The translations under genes and the position numbers were made by a program. The notes under the pieces were generated by a model. It was not told where the DNA came from. It did not search any database and worked only from the letters and a program-made list of their open reading frames with translations. From Labrys sp. KNU-23 (GTDB lineage Bacteria; Pseudomonadota; Alphaproteobacteria; Rhizobiales; Labraceae), in NCBI RefSeq assembly GCF_008330945.1, contig NZ_CP043488.1, forward strand, positions 248,001 to 312,000: a stretch of 64,000 nucleotides of DNA, given 5' to 3'. Shown here piece after piece: positions 36,415-44,664 of the stretch (position 1 is its first letter; every line of letters starts with the position of its first letter).

Positions 36415-37270
36415 GTTGTTTGATCCCGGACTTTGATGGAGCACTCTTATCGCCTGAAGCATAGGATGCACTTCTCTATTCGGCCCCTCCAAGTCAATCG
36501 CTTTCAAGGTATCGGCCACCGTCGCCCGGGCAGTCGTCTCTCGCAGGGCCTTGCTTCTCTCCGGGATCGGCACACTGGCCCTCCCACCATGGGATCAAAC
36601 AGCTAGCGTCTTCACATGGACGGGTCGGAATAGGTTGACCTACATCATCTGCGCAATACCACGGGCGTCGTTGCGGTCAGCCGCCTCTTCGGCATGACCG
36701 AGACAACGATCTGCTTCCGCTGGAAGACTATCGTCATTGCGGCAAAGCCAAGACCCTGACTTTGGATGCCGATGAGTTCATCCGTCGTTTCCTGCTGCAT
36801 GCTTTGCCGGACGGCTTCCACCGCATCCGCCATTACGGCTTCCTCGCCAACGGCCAGCGGACTGCCAAACTGAAGCTCTGTCGCGGCTTGCCGCGTTCAC
36901 CAGCATGCCGCCAACAGCCAAAAAAGATGGACGATGCCGTTGCATGGGTCGCTCGCGTGGCGGCCTAGCGGAGGCGCCGGTGTGCGCTTAAACAAGCTTT
37001 CCGTGGATGGCGAACGTCGAACGGCGTGCCTCTGTCGCCACATTCCAGGAATGTGTTGGCAGGAGCTGTCCGGAATGACTTGTCTCGCCATTGCCGCCGT
37101 CAATTTGCGCGGAATTCTTGACCTCCTCGACTGGCAGAGATACAGGCAGAAGAGGTATGATACTAAGTATATATTATCGCGAGCATGGGTGTTTGGACTA
37201 GGCATTTGCTCAGAATATCTTGGGCACCAAGACATAAAGATTTGGATATTGTCTGGAAGAGGGGGCGCTC
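36415..37270. other. Region between AraC gene and small membrane protein, with IS91 remnant
   Basis: Apart from the IS91 fragment at about 36625-36905, I find no gene. A 125-codon + strand frame at 36934-37311 lacks a ribosome site, has odd composition (many Cys, Arg, Trp) and overlaps a better supported small gene, so it is not called. Confidence 0.4.
36625..36905 (+). pseudogene. IS91-family transposase fragment (frameshifted)
   Basis: The sequence encodes DYRHCGKAKTLTLDADEF then IRRFLLHALPDGFHRIRHYGF and LANGQRTAKLKLCR, a conserved C-terminal block of IS91/IS801 HUH transposases. Just upstream the other frame reads TETTICFRWK, which should be continuous with DYRH, so a one-base deletion near 36725 breaks the gene. 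The HUH and Tyr catalytic regions are missing. Confidence 0.75.
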
Positions 37271-37405
37271 ATGTGGCTAATTGTTGGATTTATATTCGTG
37301 CTGGCGGTTAGCTGGATTTCTTGGCCCGATGACGACCATTTATACAGCTCCGTCAATGATGGACTTTCAATCCAGACAGAGCCCGAGGAATGGAACGCAA
37401 AATGA
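37271..37405 (+). CDS. Small membrane protein, 44 residues
   Basis: This is a short gene with a strong GAGGGGG ribosome site 6-10 bases before its ATG. Residues 2-18 (MWLIVGFIFVLAVSWISW) form one hydrophobic span, followed by an acidic tail (PDDDH, TEPEEW). The layout is that of single-pass small membrane proteins, which often tune a larger partner. No family is recognised and no partner is adjacent. Confidence 0.5.
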   Translation: MWLIVGFIFVLAVSWISWPDDDHLYSSVNDGLSIQTEPEEWNAK

Positions 37406-37787
37406 TGGTAAGCCAGCTAATAACGTTACAATCGCTGGTAGAGAGGTTGCTCTGTTACGGTCGTTCGGGTCTCCGTAGCCCAACGCGGTGTCATTGAGCC
37501 TTTGACGAACCGGTGCAGGCTTGGATCCCAACAACATTAGCGACGCAAGCGCCCTTCATGGGTGGTCGGTCAAATTGATGACTCGAGTTGTCGGTCGGGG
37601 TTTGAGAAACATAGACTAAATATTTGATTCATCTCATTGATGATCAAAGGCACACGAAGTCTCCTCAACTTTCACGTTTGCATGGTATTCGGTCAAGAAG
37701 AATTGGGCGATTTTGAAATTTGTAAGAGATAGTCGTTGAAATAGAAAACCCCGCCGAAGCGGGGGGGTGATGAGGTGATGGCGTCAA
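37406..37787. other. Intergenic region downstream of the porin gene
   Basis: This 382-base gap shows nothing except the porin terminator at 37745-37766. It is AT-rich around 37610-37740. No gene or box is seen. Confidence 0.45.
37745..37766 (-). terminator. Rho-independent terminator of the outer-membrane protein gene
   Basis: On the - strand the stem CCCCGC-TTCG-GCGGGG is followed by TTTTCTATTT. The stable UUCG tetraloop and T-run make this a convincing terminator, 20 bases after the stop at 37788. Confidence 0.85.
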
Positions 37788-38561
37788 TCAGAGCTTGTAG
37801 CTGAGACCAATCCGGACGTCGTTGACCTTCAGCTCGGTCGGCAACCAACCCTGGGAACCGCGTGAATCCGTGACGAACTTGTTGGCTTTGCCATAGGCGG
37901 AGTACCTGTACTCCACTCGCGCCGTGAGATGATCGGTAAAAGCATATTCAAGACCGGCGCCGACAGTCCATCCTACCTTGGCCTGGCTCACGCTCGCCGT
38001 GACTTGATTTCCATTTATCCCGTTGAAGCCAGCCGTCACGTCGCCGTAAGCGATACCGCCGGTGACGTAGGGAAGAAACCGATCGAATGCATAGCCGGCA
38101 CGCAGGCGAGCTGATCCAAACCACTTTTGCTTCGTGTTACCGGCAAGTGGAACCGGGTAGCCTGCAACCGCAATCAGGCCAGCTGGAGTAACCGGTTTAT
38201 CCGATGACTTCATGGCGGAAATGTTGATGTCGGCTTCGGCACCCAGCACAAAATTGCCACCGAACTGATAATTATAGCCAGCATGTAGTCCGCCGAAAAC
38301 GCCCTTCGGGCGGTTCGTGACTATCGCCTCCGGCTGAAATATGGGTAGCACGCCATTGACAACCTCGTGTGCAGTTCCCCAACCGTATCCGGCCTGGGCG
38401 CCGACATAGAAACCCGTCCAATCATAGGCAGTTGCGATCGGTGCGACAGGTTCCGTGGGCTGGGGGGCGAGGTCGGCCGCCATGGCCATGCCGGTGGACA
38501 TCGCGCCAATGACGACAGCCGCGCAGGCCATAACCGGAAGGGTCCAAAGCTTCATCTTCAT
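37788..38561 (-). CDS. Outer-membrane beta-barrel protein (Omp25/Omp31-like)
   Basis: This 257-residue precursor has a signal peptide (about 1-28, ending AMA before ADLAP). The mature part starts with a Pro-rich stretch, then DWTGFYVGAQAGYGWG, the standard opening of the rhizobial/Brucella Omp25-Omp31 barrels. LRAGYAFDRFLPYVTGGIAYG and the terminal VRIGLSYKL are further barrel strands. The start at 38561 has AGGATAT upstream. It probably forms an eight-stranded structural barrel in the outer membrane. Confidence 0.9.
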   Translation of the reverse strand: MKMKLWTLPVMACAAVVIGAMSTGMAMAADLAPQPTEPVAPIATAYDWTGFYVGAQAGYGWGTAHEVVNGVLPIFQPEAIVTNRPKGVFGGLHAGYNYQFGGNFVLGAEADINISAMKSSDKPVTPAGLIAVAGYPVPLAGNTKQKWFGSARLRAGYAFDRFLPYVTGGIAYGDVTAGFNGINGNQVTASVSQAKVGWTVGAGLEYAFTDHLTARVEYRYSAYGKANKFVTDSRGSQGWLPTELKVNDVRIGLSYKL

Positions 38562-38891
38562 GATATCCTGTCACTTGTTCTTGCCTCTTATCAAGTAGAG
38601 GCGCTCAACAACAATCTAGGAGGTAGCGAGTATCATTATAAATTTTTACAGACAACACTATTCCACGGAATTTGTGAGCGGTTTTTGCTAATTTGATCAA
38701 TATATATAAAAATAAAATCTAATTTTTCGCAGTTGTAAAAATGTCACGTTTCTTACTCTAGGTAATGATGAAGAGAGTGTGGAATGGGCAATCCACGAAC
38801 TAGCATGGCAGGCTGGCGGCCTGTGTTCCGGTCCGGTTTGTTTATGCAGAAGCGGGATCGCCGATTGGGGGAGCGTTACCGCGACCGGCAA
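38562..38891. other. Promoter region of the porin gene and junction with IS481 remnant
   Basis: This is an AT-rich gap of 330 bases. The porin promoter must lie in the first 200 bases. No intact gene is seen; sequence from about 38770 onward joins the IS481 fragment. Confidence 0.4.
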
Positions 38892-39120
38892 GCAGATGGT
38901 GCGAACCATCAAAGACGCCACAGTCCGTGCCTTCCACTACGCTTCGATTCAGGACCTGAGACGCCATGTCCGCGATTGGCTGCTCGCCTACAACTACGCC
39001 AAGCAACTCAGGGCGCTACACTTCAGGACACCGATCGAGGCACTCAAACACATCAGCGTTAAAAAACCCGAACTGTTCGTCCGCCCATCAACCCATGACA
39101 TGCTGGGACTAAACATCTAG
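38892..39120 (+). pseudogene. IS481-family transposase, C-terminal fragment
   Basis: The frame encodes QMVRTIKDATVRAFHYAS then LRRHVRDWLLAYNYAKQL and ends HDMLGLNI, the conserved C-terminal part of IS481 transposases (catalytic Glu region replaced by KQ at the truncation point). The first two thirds of the gene are missing. Confidence 0.75.
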
Positions 39121-39183
39121 ACCTATCGAGGATCGAAAGCCCTGCATTATCCGCTCGCACTTTCGCAAAGGGACATGCGAATA

Positions 39184-39409
39184 TCACGACCTCATCGAGG
39201 TGCCAGATGTCGCGGGGGCTCGGCGTTTTGCGGCAGAGGCGGCGGGCGTAATCCTGCTCGAATTTCAGAGCCCAGCGTCGTACGGTTTCATAGGAGACGA
39301 CGATGCCACGCTCCAACAGCATCTCCTCCACCAAGCGCAGGCTCAGGGGAAAGCGAAAATACAGCCACACTGCGTGGGCAATGATCGCAGGAGGAAACCG
39401 ATGGCGCTA
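39184..39409 (-). pseudogene. IS6-family transposase, N-terminal fragment
   Basis: On the - strand the frame reads RHRFPPAIIAHAVWLYFRF, then LSLRLVEEMLLERGIVVSY and DIWHLDEVVI, the conserved N-terminus and first catalytic Asp region of IS6/IS26-type transposases. It is cut after DEVVI and preceded by an in-frame TAG. The rest of the DDE domain is absent. Confidence 0.75.
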
Positions 39410-39700
39410 GTAGCTGGCAGGCGGCTGGCCCATGTCATCTCATCTGCACGGACTGCCGCCACGACCGAGTTAATGCGACAACGCCGTCCGATCCGTCCAT
39501 ATCTACAAGTCTTGGCGCGGCGATCAGGCCAGATAACAAATAGGTTGACAGTTGAAAGATCCGATGGCGAGAGGCATCGGCTCATTCAGTACCAGCATGC
39601 AAATAAACTACGCCGCAGTACGAAATAATCCGATAGGGTTACCGTAAAGATGATTTTTCAATACGCTGCGGTGTATCTGTAATGATCGTAAGTAATGATT

Positions 39701-39766
39701 AAATCCTGCTCCCCCCGCAACCACGATTTTGTACGCCGCAGCGCGATATGGCCACACAACGTGCGA
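39701..39766 (+). repeat. Structured repeat, copy 3: tRNA-3'-end-like sequence
   Basis: AAATCCTGCTCCCCCCGCAACCA resembles the T-arm and acceptor end of an initiator-type tRNA (usual form AAATCCTGCCCCCGCAACCA), but the remaining tRNA cannot be found upstream. The 46 bases after it match copy 2. It is followed directly by a strong terminator, as expected after a tRNA gene. The simplest reading is a tRNA 3' end left by, or copied during, integration events. Confidence 0.5.
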
Positions 39767-39770
39767 TAAA

Positions 39771-39807
39771 TCCCGCCAAGCAATCGCTTGGCGGGGTTTT
39801 GTTTTTT
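39771..39807 (+). terminator. Strong rho-independent terminator
   Basis: A perfect 10-bp stem, CCCGCCAAGC with GCTTGGCGGG around AATC, is followed by GTTTTGTTTTTT. It lies right after the tRNA-like repeat and no protein gene ends in front of it, so it was probably the terminator of a stable RNA gene. Confidence 0.85.
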
Positions 39808-40369
39808 ATGATCCAAATAGCGGGTCCGGAAACAAGCGTGAACGATGCTCTTCCGGCTTGCATCGATTTCACAGGCCCTACGTGGTCTTGCTACAGGCAG
39901 TTCTTGTCGCCTTTGTCTGCTTGCTCGATTTGGTGTTCTGTTTCGAAATTCGCCGAGCTACTCTTTGTCCAGAGTGTACGCTTTTCCTTTTGATACCTGT
40001 CAATGCTCTGATGGACGCTCGAGCTATATTGGGTGCTTGCCGGCAAGGAGCAAGGCTCGATGAGGTACTCGGCGGTCATGGTTTATGTCGATACTGGCGG
40101 CTACAACACTGCTCGCGTTGATCTTGCCTGCGAAGTCGCGCGACATTTCGAGGCCAGGCTTATCGGGGTGTCAGCAAGTGCCGCGCAACCGCGGGTGGTG
40201 CTACCCGAAAAGGGGCCGGCTACCATCAGCCTGGATATGAGCCCTTATCTCGATCACGCCGAAGCGGATCTGCGTTGCGCGAAGGACCTATTCCATCGTG
40301 TTGCGCAGGCCCATGAATGCCGCCTTGAATGGCGGAGCTCCATCGACAATCCAAACGATTTCGTGGCTA

Positions 40370-41420
40370 GAGCGGATTCATCTTAATCCTGCTCATATCC
40401 AGCAGCGGCAAAGAAGTTTGAACACTCCTTCGGTGTGAAGGTTGGCAGCAATGCACCGATCCTCATCCACAGCCCGTCAACGGTTCGCTCGGCCGCTTTT
40501 CGCAGGAGCGCCTTGAGCTTGGAGAAAGCGTTCTCAATCGGGTTGAAGTCGGGACTGTAAGGAGGGAGATACGCGAGCGTGGCACCCGCCGCCTCGATCG
40601 TGGCGCGCACGCCAGCGCCTTTGTGGCTACCCAGATTATCCATGATCACGATGTCACCGGGTCGTAGTTCGGGAACCAAGACCTGTTCGACATAGGCCTG
40701 GAACCAGATGCCGTTGATCGGGCCATCAAGGACCATTGGTGCAACCATTCCTGTTTGGCGCAGCGCCCCAACGAAGGTTGTCGTTTTCCAGTGGCCATGA
40801 GGAACGCCTGCGCGAAGCCGCTCACCCCTGGCGGCGCGGCCACAGCGGCGCGTCATGTTGGTTGATGTCCACGTCTCATCGATGAAGACGAGACGCTGCG
40901 GATCGAGGTCGAGTTGACCCTCGAACCAGTCTTCGCGCCGCTTTAGGATATCCGCACGCTCTTGCTCGCTCGCATGGGCAGACTTTTTTTGAATGTCAGT
41001 CCACAGCGATCCAAGAACGTCCACAGCGTCGCCCGACTGGCGCGCATGCCATATTCGGCCTGGAGTTGCTCCAGCAGTTCACTGATCGTCAGATCCGGTG
41101 TTTGTGCGATCAACCCGAGAAGATAATCGCGATACGGCTCGAGCTTGGAACCGCACGGCTGGCCTTGCTTGCGCGCCGCGCGTTCGCCAGACGCGCGGGC
41201 CCTGCGAACCCAGACGATCGCTGTGGCCTCGCCGACCCCAAAGCGAGCTGCCGCCTGCCGTGCAGAACCGCCAGACAACGCCGCGTCAATTACACGATCA
41301 CGCAAATCCTGGCTGTAAGCTCGCGCCATCCTTCGCTCCCGTTGCTTGAGCAACCCAGGACTCGCATTGTTCGGGTGATTTGTGAATCCTGTTCCGAGTC
41401 GGAAATTAGCGAACGTGCTC
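40370..41420 (-). mobile_element. Complete IS630-family insertion sequence
   Basis: The element is about 1051 bases and flanked by a duplicated TA (40368-40369 and 41421-41422), the target of IS630/Tc1-type elements. Ends read GAGCGGATTC on the left and, inverted, GAGCACGTTC on the right, so the terminal repeats are imperfect. A second TGAATCC block lies 30 bases inside the right end. Removal restores the usp reading frame exactly. The transposase gene fills the element on the - strand. Confidence 0.8.
40383..41329 (-). CDS. IS630 transposase, made by -1 frameshift (OrfA 41329-40943, OrfB to 40383)
   Basis: OrfA (starts MARAYSQDLRDRV, at 41329) encodes the helix-turn-helix DNA-binding part: SARQAAARFGVGEATAIVW and ATLWTFLDRCGLTFKK. 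OrfB carries the catalytic DDE domain: FIDETW, IMDNLGSHK and SPDFNPIENAFSKLK. The two frames meet at a run of seven A followed by G (near 40983-40990), a slippery sequence where a -1 shift changes AAA AGT to AAG TCT and joins FKK to KSAHASEQ. Both halves are intact, so the element may still be active. Without the shift OrfA ends 14 codons later. Confidence 0.82.
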
Positions 41421-41946
41421 TAGCGAGGGGCGGGCCGCCGATATCATTCTGGTCGGTCGGATGGGGAACGACGTTTCGCCACATCATGCCATCGATCCGG
41501 CCAAGCTGATCGTCTACGCAGGGCGCCCCGTGCTGGTGGTGCCGGCATCGGTCAAGACCAGTCTCCTCGGCTCGCATGCCGTGATTGCCTGGAAGGATTG
41601 CCGTGAGGCTCGCCGTGCCGTGCTCGATGCTTTACCCTTGCTGAGCAAATCGAAAAATGTGAGCGTCATCAATATTGTGGAAGGAGACCAACGTCTGACA
41701 GCACTGCAACAGACGAGCGACGTGGAGTGCTTTCTGGCGCATCACGGCATCATTTCCCGATCGGTGATCATTGAGGACGATGGGCGCTCAATTTCGAGGC
41801 AGATCATAGATTTTGCCAAGGCGCACCAGTCCGGCCTCATCGTTATGGGGGCTCGGATTCATGCCCGCCTGCATGATTGGACGATAGGCGGGGAAACGCA
41901 CGACATGCTCAAGAAATGCCCTATCTGCCTCTTGCTCAGCAATTGA

Positions 41947-42260
41947 AATTCTCTCCCGAAGTCCCTGGCCAATTCCGGTCGAATAGGGCTCGACCGCTCT
42001 CCTCGAGTACCAGCGTGGTTCAGCCATACCGCTGCACCGGCTCCAGATGTGGCCGATACGGTCAACTCGCGAGAGGAGATATCAAAGCCCGAGTGACGAT
42101 GCCCATGCTTTGCAGGCCGGTCCGGACCATCAGATTTTCCATACCCTCGAGCCGAAACGGCAGGATCACGTCCAACTTCCTCAGGGAATTCATCCCGATG
42201 AAGGAGACGGACGTGATCTTTCAGGAGGTCTAAGGCAAGATACTGGTATTGTGACTGTCT
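41947..42260. other. Intergenic region between usp and BON genes
   Basis: This 314-base convergent gap has no supported gene. A 43-codon + strand frame (42101-42233) lacks a ribosome site and known similarity. No terminator with a T-run is obvious. Confidence 0.4.
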
Positions 42261-42908
42261 TCAGGCGACGTGCAGATTGTCTTCAACGCTGCGAACGCCG
42301 GCAGCTGACCAGGCCGCGCGCTCTGCGACCTGCCGCTCGTGCCACGCCTTGATCTTGCCATCGAGAATTACCTTGTCGCCGATGACATTCACCTTGATCC
42401 CGTCGGCCTCGAACTCGGCATCCCGTTTGAGCGCGGCCAGGATCTTGGCCCGGACGTCGGGAATTTGTACGCGGGCCTTGACTTCAATGCTGTTCGTGAT
42501 GCCGAGCACGCCGGAGAGCTTGCGAACTGCCCGATAGGCGGCTTCTCGCTGAAACTGCCAGTCGACGGTGCCCGCAAGGGTGACCCAGCCCTTCTCGACC
42601 TTCACCTTGACGACCCCCTCGGGGACCATGGCGTCCCACGAGATCACTGAGACGGCCCTCGATGCGATCTGGTCGTCGGCTGTCTTCTTGTGGTCTGGGT
42701 AGCGGACCTCGATTTCCTCGGCTATCGCACGGACGCCTTTGATGCGGCGAGCCAATGTTTCGGCCGCGATCTTCTCGGCATAACTGCCGACATGGCCGCT
42801 CAGCGTGACGATGCCATTGTCGACGGCAACACCAATACGAGCGGCGTCAATGCTTGGATCGAAGTCGAGGGCGTCGATGATCGATTGACGCAAGACCTTG
42901 TCATTCAT
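42261..42908 (-). CDS. BON-domain protein (three BON repeats)
   Basis: This 215-residue protein is built of three BON domains (about 2-70, 76-145 and 146-213), each showing the alternating pattern V..G.VTLSG.V (NGIVTLSGHVGS, KGWVTLAGTVDW, GDKVILDGKIKA). It has no signal peptide, so it is probably cytoplasmic. BON proteins bind phospholipid or partner proteins and are linked to osmotic and envelope stress. The start has GGAGAGAA upstream. It lies 70 bases behind hsp20 on the same strand and is likely co-transcribed with it. Confidence 0.85.
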   Translation of the reverse strand: MNDKVLRQSIIDALDFDPSIDAARIGVAVDNGIVTLSGHVGSYAEKIAAETLARRIKGVRAIAEEIEVRYPDHKKTADDQIASRAVSVISWDAMVPEGVVKVKVEKGWVTLAGTVDWQFQREAAYRAVRKLSGVLGITNSIEVKARVQIPDVRAKILAALKRDAEFEADGIKVNVIGDKVILDGKIKAWHERQVAERAAWSAAGVRSVEDNLHVA

Positions 42909-42978
42909 CGTTTCTCTCCATTTTTACTTGTCGTACGAAATGCCAGAAACAAACGCGCGGGCCGCTCGGGAGCGGCAC

Positions 42979-43476
42979 TCACGCGGCGTTCTTGACGTCG
43001 ATCTTCCGGGCGACGCTCGGCGAAGACTTGGGCACGGTCACGACCAATACGCCGTTCGAGAATTTGGCATCGATCTTCGATGGGTCGATTCCTGGCGGCA
43101 GCTCCATGCGGCGGGCGAAGGAGCCGTAGCGACGTTCGACGAGATGATAGCTCTTGTTGGTTTCGTCCCTCTCGGACTTCTTGTCACCACGAATGGTCAG
43201 GACATTGTCCGTGAGAGTCACCTCGATGTCCTTTTCCTGCAGCCCCGGCAATTCGGCGGTGAGCTCGATCGCCTGGTCGGTCTCGGCGACATCCATGCGC
43301 GGGGAAAGGTCGGCGTTTGTCGGCAGGCCGGTCCAAAGGGATTGCCTGAAATTGGGGAACCCCGAACCGAAGTCGTTGAACAGGCGGTTGGCCTCGGTTT
43401 GCAAGGAAGTGAAGAGACTGCTCGGTGCGGAGTTCACGCCAGGTGAACCAAGCGGATTCGGAACCTTGTCACTCAT
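42979..43476 (-). CDS. Hsp20/alpha-crystallin small heat-shock protein
   Basis: This is a 165-residue ATP-independent chaperone. The N-terminal arm (about 1-55) is followed by the alpha-crystallin domain: PRMDVAETDQAIELTAELPG, VTLTDNVLTIRGDKK, YGSFARRMELPPGID and KFSNGVLVVTVPK. A C-terminal anchoring motif of the I-x-I type is only weakly represented. The start has GGAGGCC at good spacing. A FixK-type box lies 75 bases upstream (43545-43558), so oxygen-responsive expression is likely. Confidence 0.92.
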   Translation of the reverse strand: MSDKVPNPLGSPGVNSAPSSLFTSLQTEANRLFNDFGSGFPNFRQSLWTGLPTNADLSPRMDVAETDQAIELTAELPGLQEKDIEVTLTDNVLTIRGDKKSERDETNKSYHLVERRYGSFARRMELPPGIDPSKIDAKFSNGVLVVTVPKSSPSVARKIDVKNAA

Positions 43477-43544
43477 ATTTGGCCTCCATTGATCCTGGCG
43501 GGGTGCCAGTAAATGGAGTCCATCACATTCCGAGAATGAGCGCG

Positions 43545-43558
43545 TTGATTTCTGTCAA
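43545..43558 (-). promoter_or_regulatory. FixK/FNR-type box upstream of hsp20
   Basis: TTGATTTCTGTCAA fits TTG(A/C)-N6-(T/G)CAA. The centre is 75 bases before the hsp20 start at 43476. Confidence 0.55.
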
Positions 43559-43724
43559 AACGATAGGCGCAAGAGGTAAAGTCTTATGCAATTACTTGTC
43601 TTATTGACGCCCGCGAACACGTCCGGATCGCATATCAGCTCACAGACCGCCTCAGACGTGGCTGTCCCGTCGAAGGAGGACCGGCCCCGCCGGCTTCCCG
43701 AAAACAGGGAGGTTCGACCGCGTC

Positions 43725-44564
43725 CTAGTGGCTCAGCAGGCAGCATTTGGTTGAATAATGCAGGACGTCGCGTGTAACACCGCCGAACATCCATTCCCTC
43801 GCCCGAGCATGGCCATAGCCACCGGCAACGATCAAGTCGGCATGCTGCTGCTCAGCATGGACAAGAATGGTCTCGCAAACAGTGCCGTCGATCGTTTCGA
43901 GAACCTGTGCATGTGTTTCGACGTCGTGAAGCCTGAGGAACTCTGCAACGGCATCGACGCGCCGCGCAGCATTGTCCCGGCCGCTTTCTTCCACGACTTC
44001 GACGATGCTGACACGCGATGCTTCCCGTAGAAATGGAAGGGCGTCAATGACAGCCCTCCGAGCCTCGCGTGTGTTGCTCCAGGCCACGAGGACATGGTCC
44101 GCCGCCAATTGCGACAGGCTGGGTGGCACGACCAGAACCGGTCGGCCGCAGCGCAGCACGACCTCTGCCGGATCCAGCGCCAGGTGCGGCAGATTGGGCG
44201 GGTTGTGGCGGCGCTGTCCCACAATGATGAGATCGGCCCTGGCACTTTCATGATACAGCGCGTCGGCTGGAAACTGCATGCTGGTCTGCCATTCCAAGTC
44301 CTTGCGATTGGAAACCGCGGCATCCCTGAACCGAGGCTCCAGGTCCTCGTCGCCATACCAAGGCAGGACCGGGCGTCTAATGGCGGGATCGTGGCCGAGA
44401 GAAACCGGCTTTACCTGTTCCCTCGCCGCAAGATCGATTGCGGGTACGCAACCAATGCCAATGAGTTTGGCGTTGAACCGCGAAGCCAGCGTTGCCGCGA
44501 GTTTGGTCCTTTCGTCACTTTCCTTGTTATCCTGCACATGGACCAGCATGCTGGTATAGGTCAT
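43725..44564 (-). CDS. Universal stress protein (double UspA domain)
   Basis: This 279-residue cytoplasmic protein has two UspA domains in tandem. The ATG at 44564 (MTYTSMLVHVQ) has GGAG upstream and matches the N-terminus of paralogues. RPVLVVPPSL and VLVAWSNTREARRAVIDALPF mark the domain junction. GGYGHARAREWMFGGVTRDV is the C-terminal nucleotide-binding loop type (G-x2-G-x9-G-S/T). Such proteins raise survival under hypoxia and starvation. A box TTGATCTTGCGCAA is centred 79 bases upstream. Confidence 0.9.
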   Translation of the reverse strand: MTYTSMLVHVQDNKESDERTKLAATLASRFNAKLIGIGCVPAIDLAAREQVKPVSLGHDPAIRRPVLPWYGDEDLEPRFRDAAVSNRKDLEWQTSMQFPADALYHESARADLIIVGQRRHNPPNLPHLALDPAEVVLRCGRPVLVVPPSLSQLAADHVLVAWSNTREARRAVIDALPFLREASRVSIVEVVEESGRDNAARRVDAVAEFLRLHDVETHAQVLETIDGTVCETILVHAEQQHADLIVAGGYGHARAREWMFGGVTRDVLHYSTKCCLLSH

Positions 44565-44635
44565 GTTTTCGCTCCGCCTATGGGATGAAAAAGTCATCGT
44601 TGCCCAAAGGGGTAGCGGATCCTTGGCGGATGTCG

Positions 44636-44649
44636 TTGATCTTGCGCAA
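44636..44649 (-). promoter_or_regulatory. FixK-type box between usp and NUDIX genes
   Basis: TTGATCTTGCGCAA fits TTG(A/C)-N6-(T/G)CAA exactly. It is centred 79 bases before the usp start at 44564 on - and too close (about 22 bases) to the NUDIX start on +, so it most likely serves usp. Confidence 0.6.
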
Positions 44650-44664
44650 AGGACCTATGAACCG

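Larger units (their letters stand above)
40060..41946 (+). pseudogene. Universal stress protein gene interrupted by an IS630 element
   Basis: The two coding parts are 40060-40369 and 41423-41946. Joined across the insertion they give an unbroken 277-residue double-domain UspA protein (278 codons with the stop), the same size as the intact paralogues at 43725 and 47228. The first part has a good AAGGAG and begins MRYSAVMVYVD. The second continues AADIILVGR, AGRPVLVVP, VIAWKDCREARRAV and GLIVMGAR and ends CLLLSN. As it stands the N-terminal piece ends at a TAA inside the insertion, and the C-terminal piece has no good start, so the gene is presumed inactive. Confidence 0.85.

Noticed and set aside
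36934..37311. 125-codon + strand frame
   Set aside because: Its Cys/Trp/Arg-rich composition, lack of a ribosome site and overlap with the 44-residue gene in another frame argue against it.
39480..39725. A complete tRNA gene ending at the CCGCAACCA of copy 3
   Set aside because: No matching 5' acceptor strand, D-arm or anticodon arm could be found upstream; only a 3'-end-like segment is present.
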